A stretch of DNA of 18,259 nt, taken from assembly GCA_017998555.1 (NCBI GenBank), contig JAGOCU010000011.1, positions 1 through 18,259 of the forward strand, in the 5' to 3' direction. The position numbers were made by a program, and so were the translations under genes. Under the pieces are notes generated by a model. The model saw only the letters and a program-made list of their open reading frames with translations. It had not been told where the DNA came from and ran no database searches. Positions 1-5,930 of this stretch are shown piece after piece (positions within the stretch are counted from its first letter, which is position 1; every line of letters starts with the position of its first letter). The DNA comes from Thermoflexales bacterium. GTDB lineage: Bacteria > Chloroflexota > Anaerolineae > J036 > Brachytrichaceae.

Positions 1-1
1 G

Positions 2-253
2 GGGAGCGGCATCGGCTCGTATGATGTGTTCGTTGTGTCTGATCTGTTCTCGATGACCAGGATACTGACCGAAACCACCCAGACGGCGCTCACGTTCAAT
101 GGCGTCATCAGCCACACCTATGGATTCGTCATCATGGCTTCCGACGCCGTGGGACAGCCGGGTGAGTGGCCAAGTGAGGCGCAGACCCAGACGACCCTGG
201 TCCTGACCAACCCAAAGAACCGCAGGGCGATGCTGCCGATCGTGAGGCGTTAG
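2..253 (+). CDS. C-terminal fragment of a secreted/surface protein with a fibronectin III/Ig-like repeat
   Basis: The reading frame is open from nucleotide 2 with no start codon needed, so this is the last 83 residues of a longer protein cut by the window edge. It opens with GSGIGSYDVFV and continues to ISHTYGFVIMASDAVGQPGEW. This fits the beta-sandwich pattern of bacterial FN3/Ig-like surface repeats (typically SGIxSYDVxVSD followed by GHTYxFxxxAxDxAGN). The protein ends NRRAMLPIVRR, a short hydrophobic LP motif flanked by arginines; such tails recur on exported Chloroflexota proteins. No enzymatic domain is visible in this part. The gene converges on the rplS end of the ribosomal cluster and is functionally unrelated to it. 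The fold class is moderately certain and the role unknown. Confidence 0.6.
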   Translation, partial: GSGIGSYDVFVVSDLFSMTRILTETTQTALTFNGVISHTYGFVIMASDAVGQPGEWPSEAQTQTTLVLTNPKNRRAMLPIVRR

Positions 254-273
254 GGGCCATGATCAAAGTTGCC

Positions 274-320
274 TTCCGAGACGATATCCCCCGGCTTCGC
301 CGGGGGATATCGTCTCGGAA
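274..320. terminator. 22-bp perfect hairpin between convergent genes, likely bidirectional terminator
   Basis: Left arm 274-295 and right arm 299-320 are exact reverse complements around a 3-nt TTC loop. The centre is CGATATCCCCCGGC-TTC-GCCGGGGGATATCG. It lies 20 nt after the stop of the plus-strand gene and about 70 nt after the rplS stop. There is no T-run on either side, so it would be a non-canonical intrinsic terminator or an mRNA 3'-end stabiliser. The core is shared with the hairpin upstream of rplS (850-890). Nothing else is seen in the 254-389 gap. Confidence 0.55.
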
Positions 321-389
321 AATAGGTCCCCTAACGCATCGAGCCGCGCAATGCGCGGCTCGAAGGCGGACGGTTGAACGCAGGCCGGT

Positions 390-806
390 CTAGGCGGCCG
401 GAGCTTCCGGCGCGGCGACAGCCGCGGCTGGCGCAACAGTGGCCTTGCCGGTCTTGGCGACCAGGCGCTCCTTGAGGCGGGCGCTCTTGCCCTGGAGCTG
501 GCGGAAATAGTACAACTGAGCGCGGCGGATCTTGGCGTGGCGAACCACCTCGATCTTCTCAATCCGCGGCGAATGCAGCAGATAGGTCCGCTCAACGCCG
601 ATGTTGTTGGTCGCGATGCGGCGCACGGTGAAGCGGGCGTTCAGCCCGCCCTTGCCCAGGCGGATGATCGTGCCCTGGAACACCTGAATGCGCTCGCGCT
701 CCCCTTCAACGATCTTCTGGTGCACGCGCACCGTGTCGCCAGGCTGCAGCTTCGGCACGTTTGACTTGGCGATCTGGGACTTTTCAATCGATTCGACGAG
801 ATTCAT
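390..806 (-). CDS. rplS: 50S ribosomal protein L19 (bL19)
   Basis: bL19 sits at the 30S-50S interface and forms part of inter-subunit bridges with 16S rRNA. The 138-residue product shows the family signature: PGDTVRVHQKIVEGERERIQ near residues 22-41, FQGTIIRLGKGG, FTVRRIATNNIGVERTYLLHSP and a basic KIRRAQLYYFR segment near 90-105. After about residue 115 it ends in an Ala/Pro-rich tail (KATVAPAAAVAAPEAPAA) beyond the conserved fold. The ATG at 806 is preceded by GAGGAAAGCC, a good ribosome binding site. It is the last gene of the cluster, after rpsI and a long palindrome, whereas in many bacteria rplS follows trmD. Confidence 0.96.
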   Translation of the reverse strand: MNLVESIEKSQIAKSNVPKLQPGDTVRVHQKIVEGERERIQVFQGTIIRLGKGGLNARFTVRRIATNNIGVERTYLLHSPRIEKIEVVRHAKIRRAQLYYFRQLQGKSARLKERLVAKTGKATVAPAAAVAAPEAPAA

Positions 807-837
807 GGCTTTCCTCGCAGGCTGCTGCGCGCATCAC

Positions 838-904
838 GGAATCGGGGGCGGGGGCGATATCCCCCGGCTGCGCCGGGGGATATCGCCCCCGGATCGCCGA
901 TTCC
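838..904. repeat. Long palindrome in the rpsI-rplS gap, sharing its core with the 274-320 hairpin
   Basis: Arms 850-868 and 872-890 form a perfect 19-bp stem around a TGC loop. A further 8-bp outer stem pairs 838-845 with 897-904 (GGAATCGG/CCGATTCC), separated by short internal loops. The central CGATATCCCCCGGC/GCCGGGGGATATCG is identical to that of the palindrome at 274-320; only the 3-nt loop and the outer arms differ. It lies in the leader of rplS, about 32 nt before its start, so it could be an mRNA processing or attenuation site, or a REP-like dispersed element. Confidence 0.75.
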
Positions 905-915
905 ACTGAATACGC

Positions 916-1314
916 TTAGCGCTTGGTGTAGGTCGGCGCCTTGCGGGCGCGCTTGAGACCGGGCTTCTTGCGTTCCTTCTCGCGGGCATCGCGCGACAGG
1001 TAACCCGCCGCCTTCAGCGCGGCGCGCAACTCGGGGTCCGCCGTGACCAGGGCGCGGGCCACAGCCATCCGGGCCGCCGTCGCCTGACCGGTGATCCCGC
1101 CGCCAACCACGTGAATGCTCACGTTGTAGGCCGTCGTGGTCGAGATCGCCAGCGGGGAGCTGACCATGCCGACATCCGACTCGCGGCCAAAATACTTGGC
1201 GTTCTCGCGGTCATTGACCAGAATCTTGCCCGTGCCGCCCGGATAGACCCGCGCGCGCGCGGTCGATTCCTTGCGCCGGCCGACACCCTCGTAATACCGT
1301 TGCGTTTCTGTCAT
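916..1314 (-). CDS. rpsI: 30S ribosomal protein S9 (uS9)
   Basis: uS9 is a 30S head protein whose C-terminal tail reaches the P-site tRNA. The 132-residue sequence has YYEGVGRRKESTARARVYPG at residues 7-26, then VGGGITGQATAARMAVARAL, and ends RDAREKERKKPGLKRARKAPTYTKR, including the invariant final Lys-Arg that contacts the tRNA anticodon arm. Length is typical. The ATG at 1314 follows AAGAGGC. It lies 22 nt after rplM, the conserved rplM-rpsI pair of the L13 operon, and is followed by a long palindrome before rplS. Confidence 0.97.
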   Translation of the reverse strand: MTETQRYYEGVGRRKESTARARVYPGGTGKILVNDRENAKYFGRESDVGMVSSPLAISTTTAYNVSIHVVGGGITGQATAARMAVARALVTADPELRAALKAAGYLSRDAREKERKKPGLKRARKAPTYTKR

Positions 1315-1336
1315 TGCTTGCCTCTTGAATACAGCG

Positions 1337-1780
1337 CTAGACGCTCATGGCCGCGGGCTTCTGCGCCGCGTGCGGGTGCTCGGCGCCGCCATAGACCTTC
1401 AACTTCTTGATCATCTGCCGGCCCAGCCGCCCATGCGGGATCATCCCCCACACCGCGCTGCGGATCACCTTCTCGGGATCGCGGGCCAGAAGATCGCGCA
1501 GAATGTCCGACCGGAACCCGCCGTTGTAGAGCGAGTGGCGGGCATAGAACTTCTCGGTCAGCCGGTTGCCGGTGACCCGAATCTTCTGCGCATTCACAAC
1601 CACGACGAAGTCGCCCGTGTCGACGTTCGGGGTGTAGGTCGGCTTGTGTTTGCCGATGATGACCTGGGCGATCGACGTGGCCAGACGCCCGAGGGTCTTG
1701 CCGTCGGCGTCCACCACATGCCATGCCTGGCCGGCGGCAGCTTCGGCCGCCTTGGCCACATACGTCTTTTGACTGTTCAT
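1337..1780 (-). CDS. rplM: 50S ribosomal protein L13 (uL13)
   Basis: uL13 is an early 50S assembly protein that binds 23S rRNA. The chosen start gives 147 residues beginning MNSQKTYVAK. It is preceded at the proper distance by GGCAGGAAG, and upstream in-frame codons would give a non-conserved extension running into truA. Family motifs seen are WHVVDADGKTLGRLAT, IIGKHKPTYTPNVDTGDFVVV, KFYARHSLYNGGFRSD and VWGMIPHGRLGRQMIKKLKVYGG followed by HPHAAQKP. The gene starts 11 nt after the truA stop and is followed by rpsI, matching the usual rplM-rpsI order. Confidence 0.97.
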   Translation of the reverse strand: MNSQKTYVAKAAEAAAGQAWHVVDADGKTLGRLATSIAQVIIGKHKPTYTPNVDTGDFVVVVNAQKIRVTGNRLTEKFYARHSLYNGGFRSDILRDLLARDPEKVIRSAVWGMIPHGRLGRQMIKKLKVYGGAEHPHAAQKPAAMSV

Positions 1781-1791
1781 ATCTTCCTGCC

Positions 1792-2541
1792 TCAGTACTT
1801 CACTTCGACCAAACACAACCCTGCGGCGGGCGCCAGCCCCGTCACGCGCTGCGGGTCGCCGCTCCTCAGGATCTCGCTCACATCATCGGCGCTCAGCTCG
1901 CCGTTTCCGGCCCGCATCAGCGTCCTCACCATTCGGCGAACCATTCGATACAGAAAGGCGTTCGCCTCGATCGTGAACTTGAAGGCCGGCCACGCGCCCA
2001 GCCCCGCTTTCACGTCCTCGCTCCGCCATTCCGCCCGCAACACCTGCCTGCGAGTGATCTCGCCCGAAGGCGCCGATCCGAACGCGGCGAAGTCCGCATC
2101 GCCCACCAGCCTCTTCGCGGCCGCCTGCAGGGCGGCCAGGTCCGGCATGCGCGAGACCAACCACGCGTATCGGTTCAGCAGCGGATGCGCTTCCGCGACC
2201 ACGACGGCGTACTCGTATGTCCGGCTGACCGCGCTGAACCGCGGGTGAAACGTCTCCGGGCACTCCGCCACGTCCAAGACCGCCACATCGGCCGGCAGGC
2301 GGTGATTGACCGCTCGCGCCAGCTCGACCGTCGGATGCCGCCACTCGAGTGAGAAGGCAGCCACCTGGCCCGTCGCGTGCACGCCCGTATCCGTTCGTCC
2401 CGCGCCGATCACACCCGCTTCATGCCCGGTGATCTCGGTCAGCGCGCGTTCGAGTTCTCCTTGAACCGTTCGGACACCCGCCTGCACCTGAAAGCCGTAG
2501 AACGCGCTCCCATCGTAGGCGACGGTGGCCCGAAACTTCAC
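1792..2541 (-). CDS. truA: tRNA pseudouridine(38-40) synthase TruA
   Basis: TruA isomerises uridines 38, 39 and 40 in the anticodon arm of tRNAs to pseudouridine. The 249-residue protein has the N-terminal AYDGSAFYGFQVQ, then GAGRTDTGVHATGQVAAF containing the catalytic aspartate (Asp51). Further conserved segments are FHPRFSAVSRTYEY, DADFAAFGS and the C-terminal FLYRMVRRMVRTLM. The start is a GTG one nucleotide after the rplQ TAG, with GGTGGAG just upstream inside rplQ, so translation is probably coupled. The order rplQ-truA-rplM-rpsI is also known from other bacterial groups. Confidence 0.96.
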   Translation of the reverse strand: MKFRATVAYDGSAFYGFQVQAGVRTVQGELERALTEITGHEAGVIGAGRTDTGVHATGQVAAFSLEWRHPTVELARAVNHRLPADVAVLDVAECPETFHPRFSAVSRTYEYAVVVAEAHPLLNRYAWLVSRMPDLAALQAAAKRLVGDADFAAFGSAPSGEITRRQVLRAEWRSEDVKAGLGAWPAFKFTIEANAFLYRMVRRMVRTLMRAGNGELSADDVSEILRSGDPQRVTGLAPAAGLCLVEVKY

Positions 2542-2542
2542 A

Positions 2543-2920
2543 CTACTCCACCCAGGTGATCAGCGCCATCGGGGCGTTGTCGCCCTTTCTCGGCCCGAGC
2601 TTGTAGATCCGGGTGTATCCGCCCTTGCGCTCCGCGTAGCGCGGGGCGATCTCTTCGAAGAGCTTGCGGACGACGGTCACACCGCCATCCAGCCGGCCAG
2701 CCACCAGACGGCGGGCCGAAACCTGCACCGACTTGTCGCCGCTCATGCTCTTCTTCGCGACCGTGACCAGCTTCTCGGCCTGGTTCTGGATCGCCTTGCA
2801 CTTCGTCTCGGTCGTCTGAATGCGGCCGTGATCGATCAGTTCCGTCACCAGGCTGCGCCGCAGACCTGTGCGCTGGGCCGATGTCCGGCTCAGGGTATAG
2901 CCTGCCACTCCATGTCTCAT
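2543..2920 (-). CDS. rplQ: 50S ribosomal protein L17 (bL17)
   Basis: bL17 binds 23S rRNA near the peptide exit-tunnel rim. The 125-residue sequence starts MRHGVAGYTLSRTSAQR and has the family pattern LRRSLVTELIDHGRIQTTETKCK, QAEKLVTVAKK and the end segment YTRIYKLGPRKGDNAPMALITWVE. The ATG overlaps the rpoA stop as ATGA (4 nt), the usual alpha-operon arrangement, so translation is likely coupled to rpoA. The first part is slightly divergent from the common MRHRxxGRKLGR form, but the gene is unmistakable by sequence and position. Confidence 0.96.
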   Translation of the reverse strand: MRHGVAGYTLSRTSAQRTGLRRSLVTELIDHGRIQTTETKCKAIQNQAEKLVTVAKKSMSGDKSVQVSARRLVAGRLDGGVTVVRKLFEEIAPRYAERKGGYTRIYKLGPRKGDNAPMALITWVE

Positions 2921-3900
2921 GATTGGACCTCGTCTGCCGGCGCCACCTCAACCGCGACGCCTTCCTCGGCCGGAATCAGGCCGCGCGCCGCGAGTTTCTC
3001 GCGAAGCTCCTGCATCGACTTGTCGCCGAAGTTGCGGAGATTCGTCAGGTTGCCGCCGCTCTTGTTCATCAGATCCAGCAGCTCGCCGATGGTCGAGATG
3101 CCGGTGCGCTTCAGCGCGTTGTAGACCCGCACGCTCAGCTCAAGCTCGTCGATGGGCTTGGCGGCGATCTCGGGCGGAATCCCCAGGGTGTCGATCTTGA
3201 CCACGGCCGGGGCATCTTCAATCGAGACGCCGGCGATCGTGAGCAGATACTGCACCAGGATGTTGGCCGCCTGGGCCAGGGCATCCTGCGGGCGAGCGGT
3301 GCCGTCCGTCCAGATCTCCAACACGAGCTTGTCGTAGTTGGTCATGTTCTGGACCCGGGCGGGCTCGACTTCGTAGTTCACCCGCTTGACCGGGCTGTAG
3401 ATCGCGTCCACCGGCAGCTCGCCGATGGGCAGCCGTCCGCGCTGCTCGGCCGGCGAATAACCGCGGCCGGACTCGACCTGGAACTCGACGTCAAGGCGGG
3501 CCTTGGCCGAATCGGTCGTCAGGAGATACAGCTCCGGGTTGACGATTTCGATCTCGGGCGGGACGATGATGTCGCCGGCCGTGACCACGCCCTCGCCGCG
3601 GACTTCGAGCCGCATGCGCTGGGGGGCATCGCCCTTCATCTTCAGCCGGATCTGCTTGACGTTCAGCATCAGCCGGGTGACGTCCTCGCGCACGTTCGGG
3701 ATGTCCGAAAACTCGTGATGGACGTCGGTGATGCGCATCGACGTGACCGAAGCGCCCGGAAGGGAGCTCAGCAGCACACGGCGCAGCGAATTGCCGACCG
3801 TAACGCCGAAGCCCTGCTCCATGGCGCCGATGACAAAGCGGCCGTAGTCTCGGGTGACAACATCACCTTCAACTTTGGGAAACACGAATGGGGTGAGCAA
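2917..3900 (-). CDS. rpoA: DNA-directed RNA polymerase subunit alpha
   Basis: The alpha dimer nucleates assembly of RNA polymerase; its C-terminal domain contacts UP elements and activators. In 327 residues, the N-terminal dimerisation domain (about 1-230) includes YGRFVIGAMEQGFGVTVGNSLRRVLLSSLPG and the DALAQAANILVQYL end segment. The C-terminal domain (about 250-310) has LSVRVYNALKRTGISTIGEL and LRNFGDKSMQELREKLAARGL, with the Arg and Asn of the DNA-contacting helix present. A short acidic tail follows. The start is TTG, chosen because AGGAGG sits 6 nt upstream. The stop overlaps rplQ by 4 nt. Confidence 0.97.
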   Translation of the reverse strand: MLTPFVFPKVEGDVVTRDYGRFVIGAMEQGFGVTVGNSLRRVLLSSLPGASVTSMRITDVHHEFSDIPNVREDVTRLMLNVKQIRLKMKGDAPQRMRLEVRGEGVVTAGDIIVPPEIEIVNPELYLLTTDSAKARLDVEFQVESGRGYSPAEQRGRLPIGELPVDAIYSPVKRVNYEVEPARVQNMTNYDKLVLEIWTDGTARPQDALAQAANILVQYLLTIAGVSIEDAPAVVKIDTLGIPPEIAAKPIDELELSVRVYNALKRTGISTIGELLDLMNKSGGNLTNLRNFGDKSMQELREKLAARGLIPAEEGVAVEVAPADEVQS

Positions 3901-3906
3901 CGAAGC

Positions 3907-3912
3907 CCTCCT
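3907..3912 (-). promoter_or_regulatory. Strong Shine-Dalgarno deciding the TTG start of rpoA
   Basis: On the minus strand the sequence reads CCAGGAGGG then TTCG-TTG, placing a perfect AGGAGG 6 nt before the TTG at 3898-3900. It is one of the strongest ribosome binding sites in the window. It lies directly after a hairpin (3914-3937) that fills the rest of the rpsD-rpoA gap. Confidence 0.8.
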
Positions 3913-3913
3913 G

Positions 3914-3937
3914 GAGAATTCGGCGATGCCGATTCTC
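3914..3937. other. Hairpin in the rpsD-rpoA gap, just before the rpoA ribosome binding site
   Basis: GAGAAT(T)CGGC at 3914-3924 pairs with GCCGATTCTC at 3928-3937 around a GAT loop, giving ten base pairs with one bulged T. It starts one nucleotide after the rpsD stop and ends next to the rpoA Shine-Dalgarno, so it could influence initiation at the TTG start or define an mRNA end. No T-run follows, so it is not a typical terminator. Confidence 0.6.
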
Positions 3938-3938
3938 G

Positions 3939-4577
3939 CTATCGCGAGTAATACTCAACGATGAGCTGCTCTTTGATGGGCAACTCGATCGACTCGCGCG
4001 TGGGCAGCGCCTGGACGAGCACAGTGAGCGCGGCCTTATCCGCCGACAGCCACTGCGGCGTGTTGCCCTCGTTCTTTTCGGCGACCGCGGTCTTCCAGTA
4101 CTCGAGCTTGCGGCTCGAATCGCGGACCGTGATCTTGTCGCCCGACTTCACCTGGTAGGACGCGATGTCCACCGGGTGGCCGTTCACATTGAAGTGAGCG
4201 TGGGTGACGAGCTGGCGGGCTGCCTGGCGCGAGGGCGCAAAACCGGCCCGATAGATGGTGTTGTCCAGGCGGCGCTCCAGATAAATCAGGAGCTGCGCGC
4301 CGGTGACGCCGCGGCTGCGCAGGGCGGCCTCATAGTAGCGGCGGAACTGGGCCTCGAGGATGCCGTAGATCCGGCGCACTTTCTGCTTCTCGCTCAACTG
4401 GAGCGAGTAGTCGCTGGTCTTGGCCCGGCGGGTGCGGGCGTTGGGGCCGTGCTGTCCGGGGGCGTACCCGCGGCGCTCGATCGCGCACTTGCTGCTCAGG
4501 CAGCGCTGGCCCTTCAGGAAGAGCTTCTCGCCATGCCGCCGGCAAAGGCGGCAAACGGGTTCGGTATATCGTGCCAT
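3939..4577 (-). CDS. rpsD: 30S ribosomal protein S4 (uS4), zinc-binding form
   Basis: uS4 is a primary 16S rRNA binder that starts 30S body assembly and lines the mRNA entry channel. In 212 residues the N-terminus carries Cys9, Cys12, Cys26 and Cys31 (CRLC ... CLSSKC), the zinc-binding C+ form. Then come RGYAPGQHG, LQLSEKQKVRRIYGILEAQFRRYYE and the S4 RNA-binding domain with LIYLERRLDNTIYRAGFAPSR, QLVTHAHFNVNG and SYQVKSGDKI. It ends IEYY-type (LIVEYYSR). ATG follows GAGGGA. It lies between rpsK and rpoA, the standard alpha-operon order; in several bacteria S4 represses this operon. Confidence 0.97.
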   Translation of the reverse strand: MARYTEPVCRLCRRHGEKLFLKGQRCLSSKCAIERRGYAPGQHGPNARTRRAKTSDYSLQLSEKQKVRRIYGILEAQFRRYYEAALRSRGVTGAQLLIYLERRLDNTIYRAGFAPSRQAARQLVTHAHFNVNGHPVDIASYQVKSGDKITVRDSSRKLEYWKTAVAEKNEGNTPQWLSADKAALTVLVQALPTRESIELPIKEQLIVEYYSR

Positions 4578-4595
4578 GTGTGTGAGTCCCTCAGA

Positions 4596-5012
4596 TCAGA
4601 CGCGGCGGCGCTTGGTCGGCCGGCAGCCGTTGTGCGGTACGGGGGTCACGTCGGTGATCGACTTGACCCGCAGGCCAGAGCCCTGCAACGCGCGGACAGC
4701 GGCCTCGCGGCCGGGGCCGGGGCCCTTCACAAACACGTCCACTTCCTGCATCCCGTTGTCGATGGCGAGACGATACGCGTTCTGCGCGGCGATGCGCGCC
4801 GCAAACGGCGTGCTCTTGCGGTTGCCGCGGAAACCCGCGCCGCCCGCGCTCGCCCAGCAGATCGCTCCGCCCGACTTGTCGGTCACGGTCACGATCGTAT
4901 TGTTGAACGTGGCCTGTACGTGAACCTGGCCAAAAGCCACGTTCTTGCGGGCTCGGCGCGGATTCGTCTGACGTCGTGGCGCTCGCGCGCCAGCTCCCTG
5001 TGGTTTACCCAT
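4596..5012 (-). CDS. rpsK: 30S ribosomal protein S11 (uS11)
   Basis: uS11 lies on the 30S platform and contacts the mRNA near the E site. The 138-residue sequence has a basic N-terminal tail, then KNVAFGQVHVQATFNNTIVT, DKSGGAICWASAGGAGFRGNRKSTPFAAR and VKGPGPGREAAVRALQGSGL. It ends with the family signature ITDVTPVPHNGCRPTKRRRV. The start ATG at 5012 is preceded by an A/T-rich stretch (TTCATTAAACA) without a clear Shine-Dalgarno, unlike most genes here. The 174-nt gap upstream (5013-5186) is the longest in the cluster and could hold an internal promoter. Confidence 0.97.
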   Translation of the reverse strand: MGKPQGAGARAPRRQTNPRRARKNVAFGQVHVQATFNNTIVTVTDKSGGAICWASAGGAGFRGNRKSTPFAARIAAQNAYRLAIDNGMQEVDVFVKGPGPGREAAVRALQGSGLRVKSITDVTPVPHNGCRPTKRRRV

Positions 5013-5186
5013 TGTTTAATGAATCGTTGCGTATCGCCTGCTTCCATCTCATCGCGCTCTGCGCTACACGGAAGCGGCCCTACGCGCCAGCGGTCAGGCG
5101 CAAAGACCACACGCTCGCCCAACTCCGCGGCCCGGTTCGAAAACCAGGCCAAAGAGACAGGCGGACGCGCGCCGCGCCCCCGGCCG
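5013..5186. other. Longest intercistronic gap (rpsM-rpsK), no gene seen
   Basis: These 174 nt contain no recognisable coding sequence, tRNA or strong terminator. An A/T-rich patch occurs immediately before the rpsK start, unusual in this GC-rich region. I could not pick a convincing -35/-10 pair. An internal promoter for rpsK-rpsD-rpoA or a leader for S4-type regulation are possibilities only. Confidence 0.4.
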
Positions 5187-5576
5187 TTACTTCTTCTTCG
5201 CGCCGCGGCGGCGACCTCGTCCGGCCACGGTCTTCTTGATCCCCTTGCGGGTGCGCGCGTTTGTGCGCGTGCGCTGGCCGCGGGTGGGCAGATTGCGCTT
5301 GTGGCGCAGGCCGCGGTAGGAGCCGATTTCGATCAGCCGCTTGATATTGAGCTGGACTTCGCGGCGAAGGTCGCCCTCCACCCGGTATTCCTTCTCAATC
5401 ACCTCGCGCAACTGGGCAACCTGGGTTTCGGTCAGGTCCTTGATGCGCGTCGCGGGATCGATCTTGGTTTCCGCCAGAATGACCGCCGCAGCCGGCCGGC
5501 CAATGCCGTAGAGATAGGCCAGCCCGACATGCACCGGCTTATTTCGCGGTAGATCCACACCTGCAATTCTTGCCAT
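5187..5576 (-). CDS. rpsM: 30S ribosomal protein S13 (uS13)
   Basis: uS13 is a head protein that makes bridges to the 50S and touches the P-site tRNA through its tail. The 129-residue product begins MARIAGVDLPRNKPVHVGLAYLYGIGR, with the helix-two-turn-helix region following. It carries LRREVQLNIKRLIEIGSYRGLRHKRNLPTRGQRTRTNARTRKG, the conserved RNA-binding signature, and ends in a very basic RGRRRGAKKK tail. ATG follows AGAGGAAAA. It follows rpmJ as in most alpha operons. Confidence 0.97.
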   Translation of the reverse strand: MARIAGVDLPRNKPVHVGLAYLYGIGRPAAAVILAETKIDPATRIKDLTETQVAQLREVIEKEYRVEGDLRREVQLNIKRLIEIGSYRGLRHKRNLPTRGQRTRTNARTRKGIKKTVAGRGRRRGAKKK

Positions 5577-5599
5577 TTTTCCTCTTCTTCGTCCTTACT

Positions 5600-5643
5600 G
5601 GCGCCCCGCGCAGACGGCCTGGCCGTCAACGCCTTCAGGCGCC
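5600..5643. other. Nested hairpin in the rpmJ-rpsM gap
   Basis: An inner stem GACGGC (5613-5618) / GCCGTC (5622-5627) has a 3-nt loop. An outer GGCGCC at 5600-5605 can pair with GGCGCC at 5638-5643. The structure occupies most of the 74-nt gap, leaving the rpsM ribosome binding site free. Confidence 0.5.
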
Positions 5644-5650
5644 CATCGCT

Positions 5651-5764
5651 CTACCCCTGGCGCTGCTTGTGCTTCGGGACTTCGCAGATGACGTAGACCA
5701 CGCCGCGCCGCTTGACCACCTTGCACTTGGGACACCGCTTCTTGACCGATGCAGCAACTTTCAT
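5651..5764 (-). CDS. rpmJ: 50S ribosomal protein L36 (bL36), zinc-binding form
   Basis: bL36 is the smallest 50S protein and organises a 23S rRNA junction through a zinc ribbon. The minus-strand frame from the ATG at 5764 encodes 37 residues beginning MKVAASVKKRCPKCKVVKRR and ending CEVPKHKQRQG. The zinc ligands are Cys11, Cys14, Cys27 and His32. AGGAAAAC precedes the start. The length equals the short Thermus-type form. It sits between map and rpsM, its usual place, although the infA gene normally found just before it is absent here. Confidence 0.96.
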   Translation of the reverse strand: MKVAASVKKRCPKCKVVKRRGVVYVICEVPKHKQRQG

Positions 5765-5930
5765 GTTTTCCTCGCTTCAACGAACTTCCACATCCCGCTC
5801 TTGCCACGCGAAACAGGCTTTTCAGCCCTTTCGCGCCGGCGTCTCGCGACAGTTGCCCGTCCAGCGGTACGCGAAAAAACCCGGCCTCGCGCTCTTCAGC
5901 GCAAACCGGATGCGCTTCCATCTTCCTGCC
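5765..5930. other. map-rpmJ gap where infA would be expected; no intact gene
   Basis: The 166 nt between map and rpmJ are too short for the usual 72-codon infA, and no IF-1 sequence is readable. A minus-strand frame beginning at 5921 contains AGFFRVPLDGQ, faintly like the FRVxLxxG of IF-1, but it loses any resemblance and runs on through rpmJ. A small hairpin is present (GCGCT 5889-5893, loop CTTC, AGCGC 5898-5902), with CCGG/CCGG flanks at 5881-5884 and 5906-5909. I regard the stretch as noncoding. Confidence 0.55.

Noticed and set aside
274..320. Riboswitch or tRNA-like structure
   Set aside because: It is a simple uninterrupted hairpin with no side stems or conserved ligand-binding motifs.
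4176..5552. 458-codon plus-strand open frame opposite rpsD, rpsK and rpsM
   Set aside because: Antisense shadow crossing three ribosomal genes and a gap; no family resemblance.
5595..5921. Minus-strand frame of 108 codons starting in the map-rpmJ gap
   Set aside because: It covers rpmJ in a different frame, the GGAAG site lies too close to its ATG, and apart from a five-residue similarity to IF-1 (FRVxLD) it looks noncoding.
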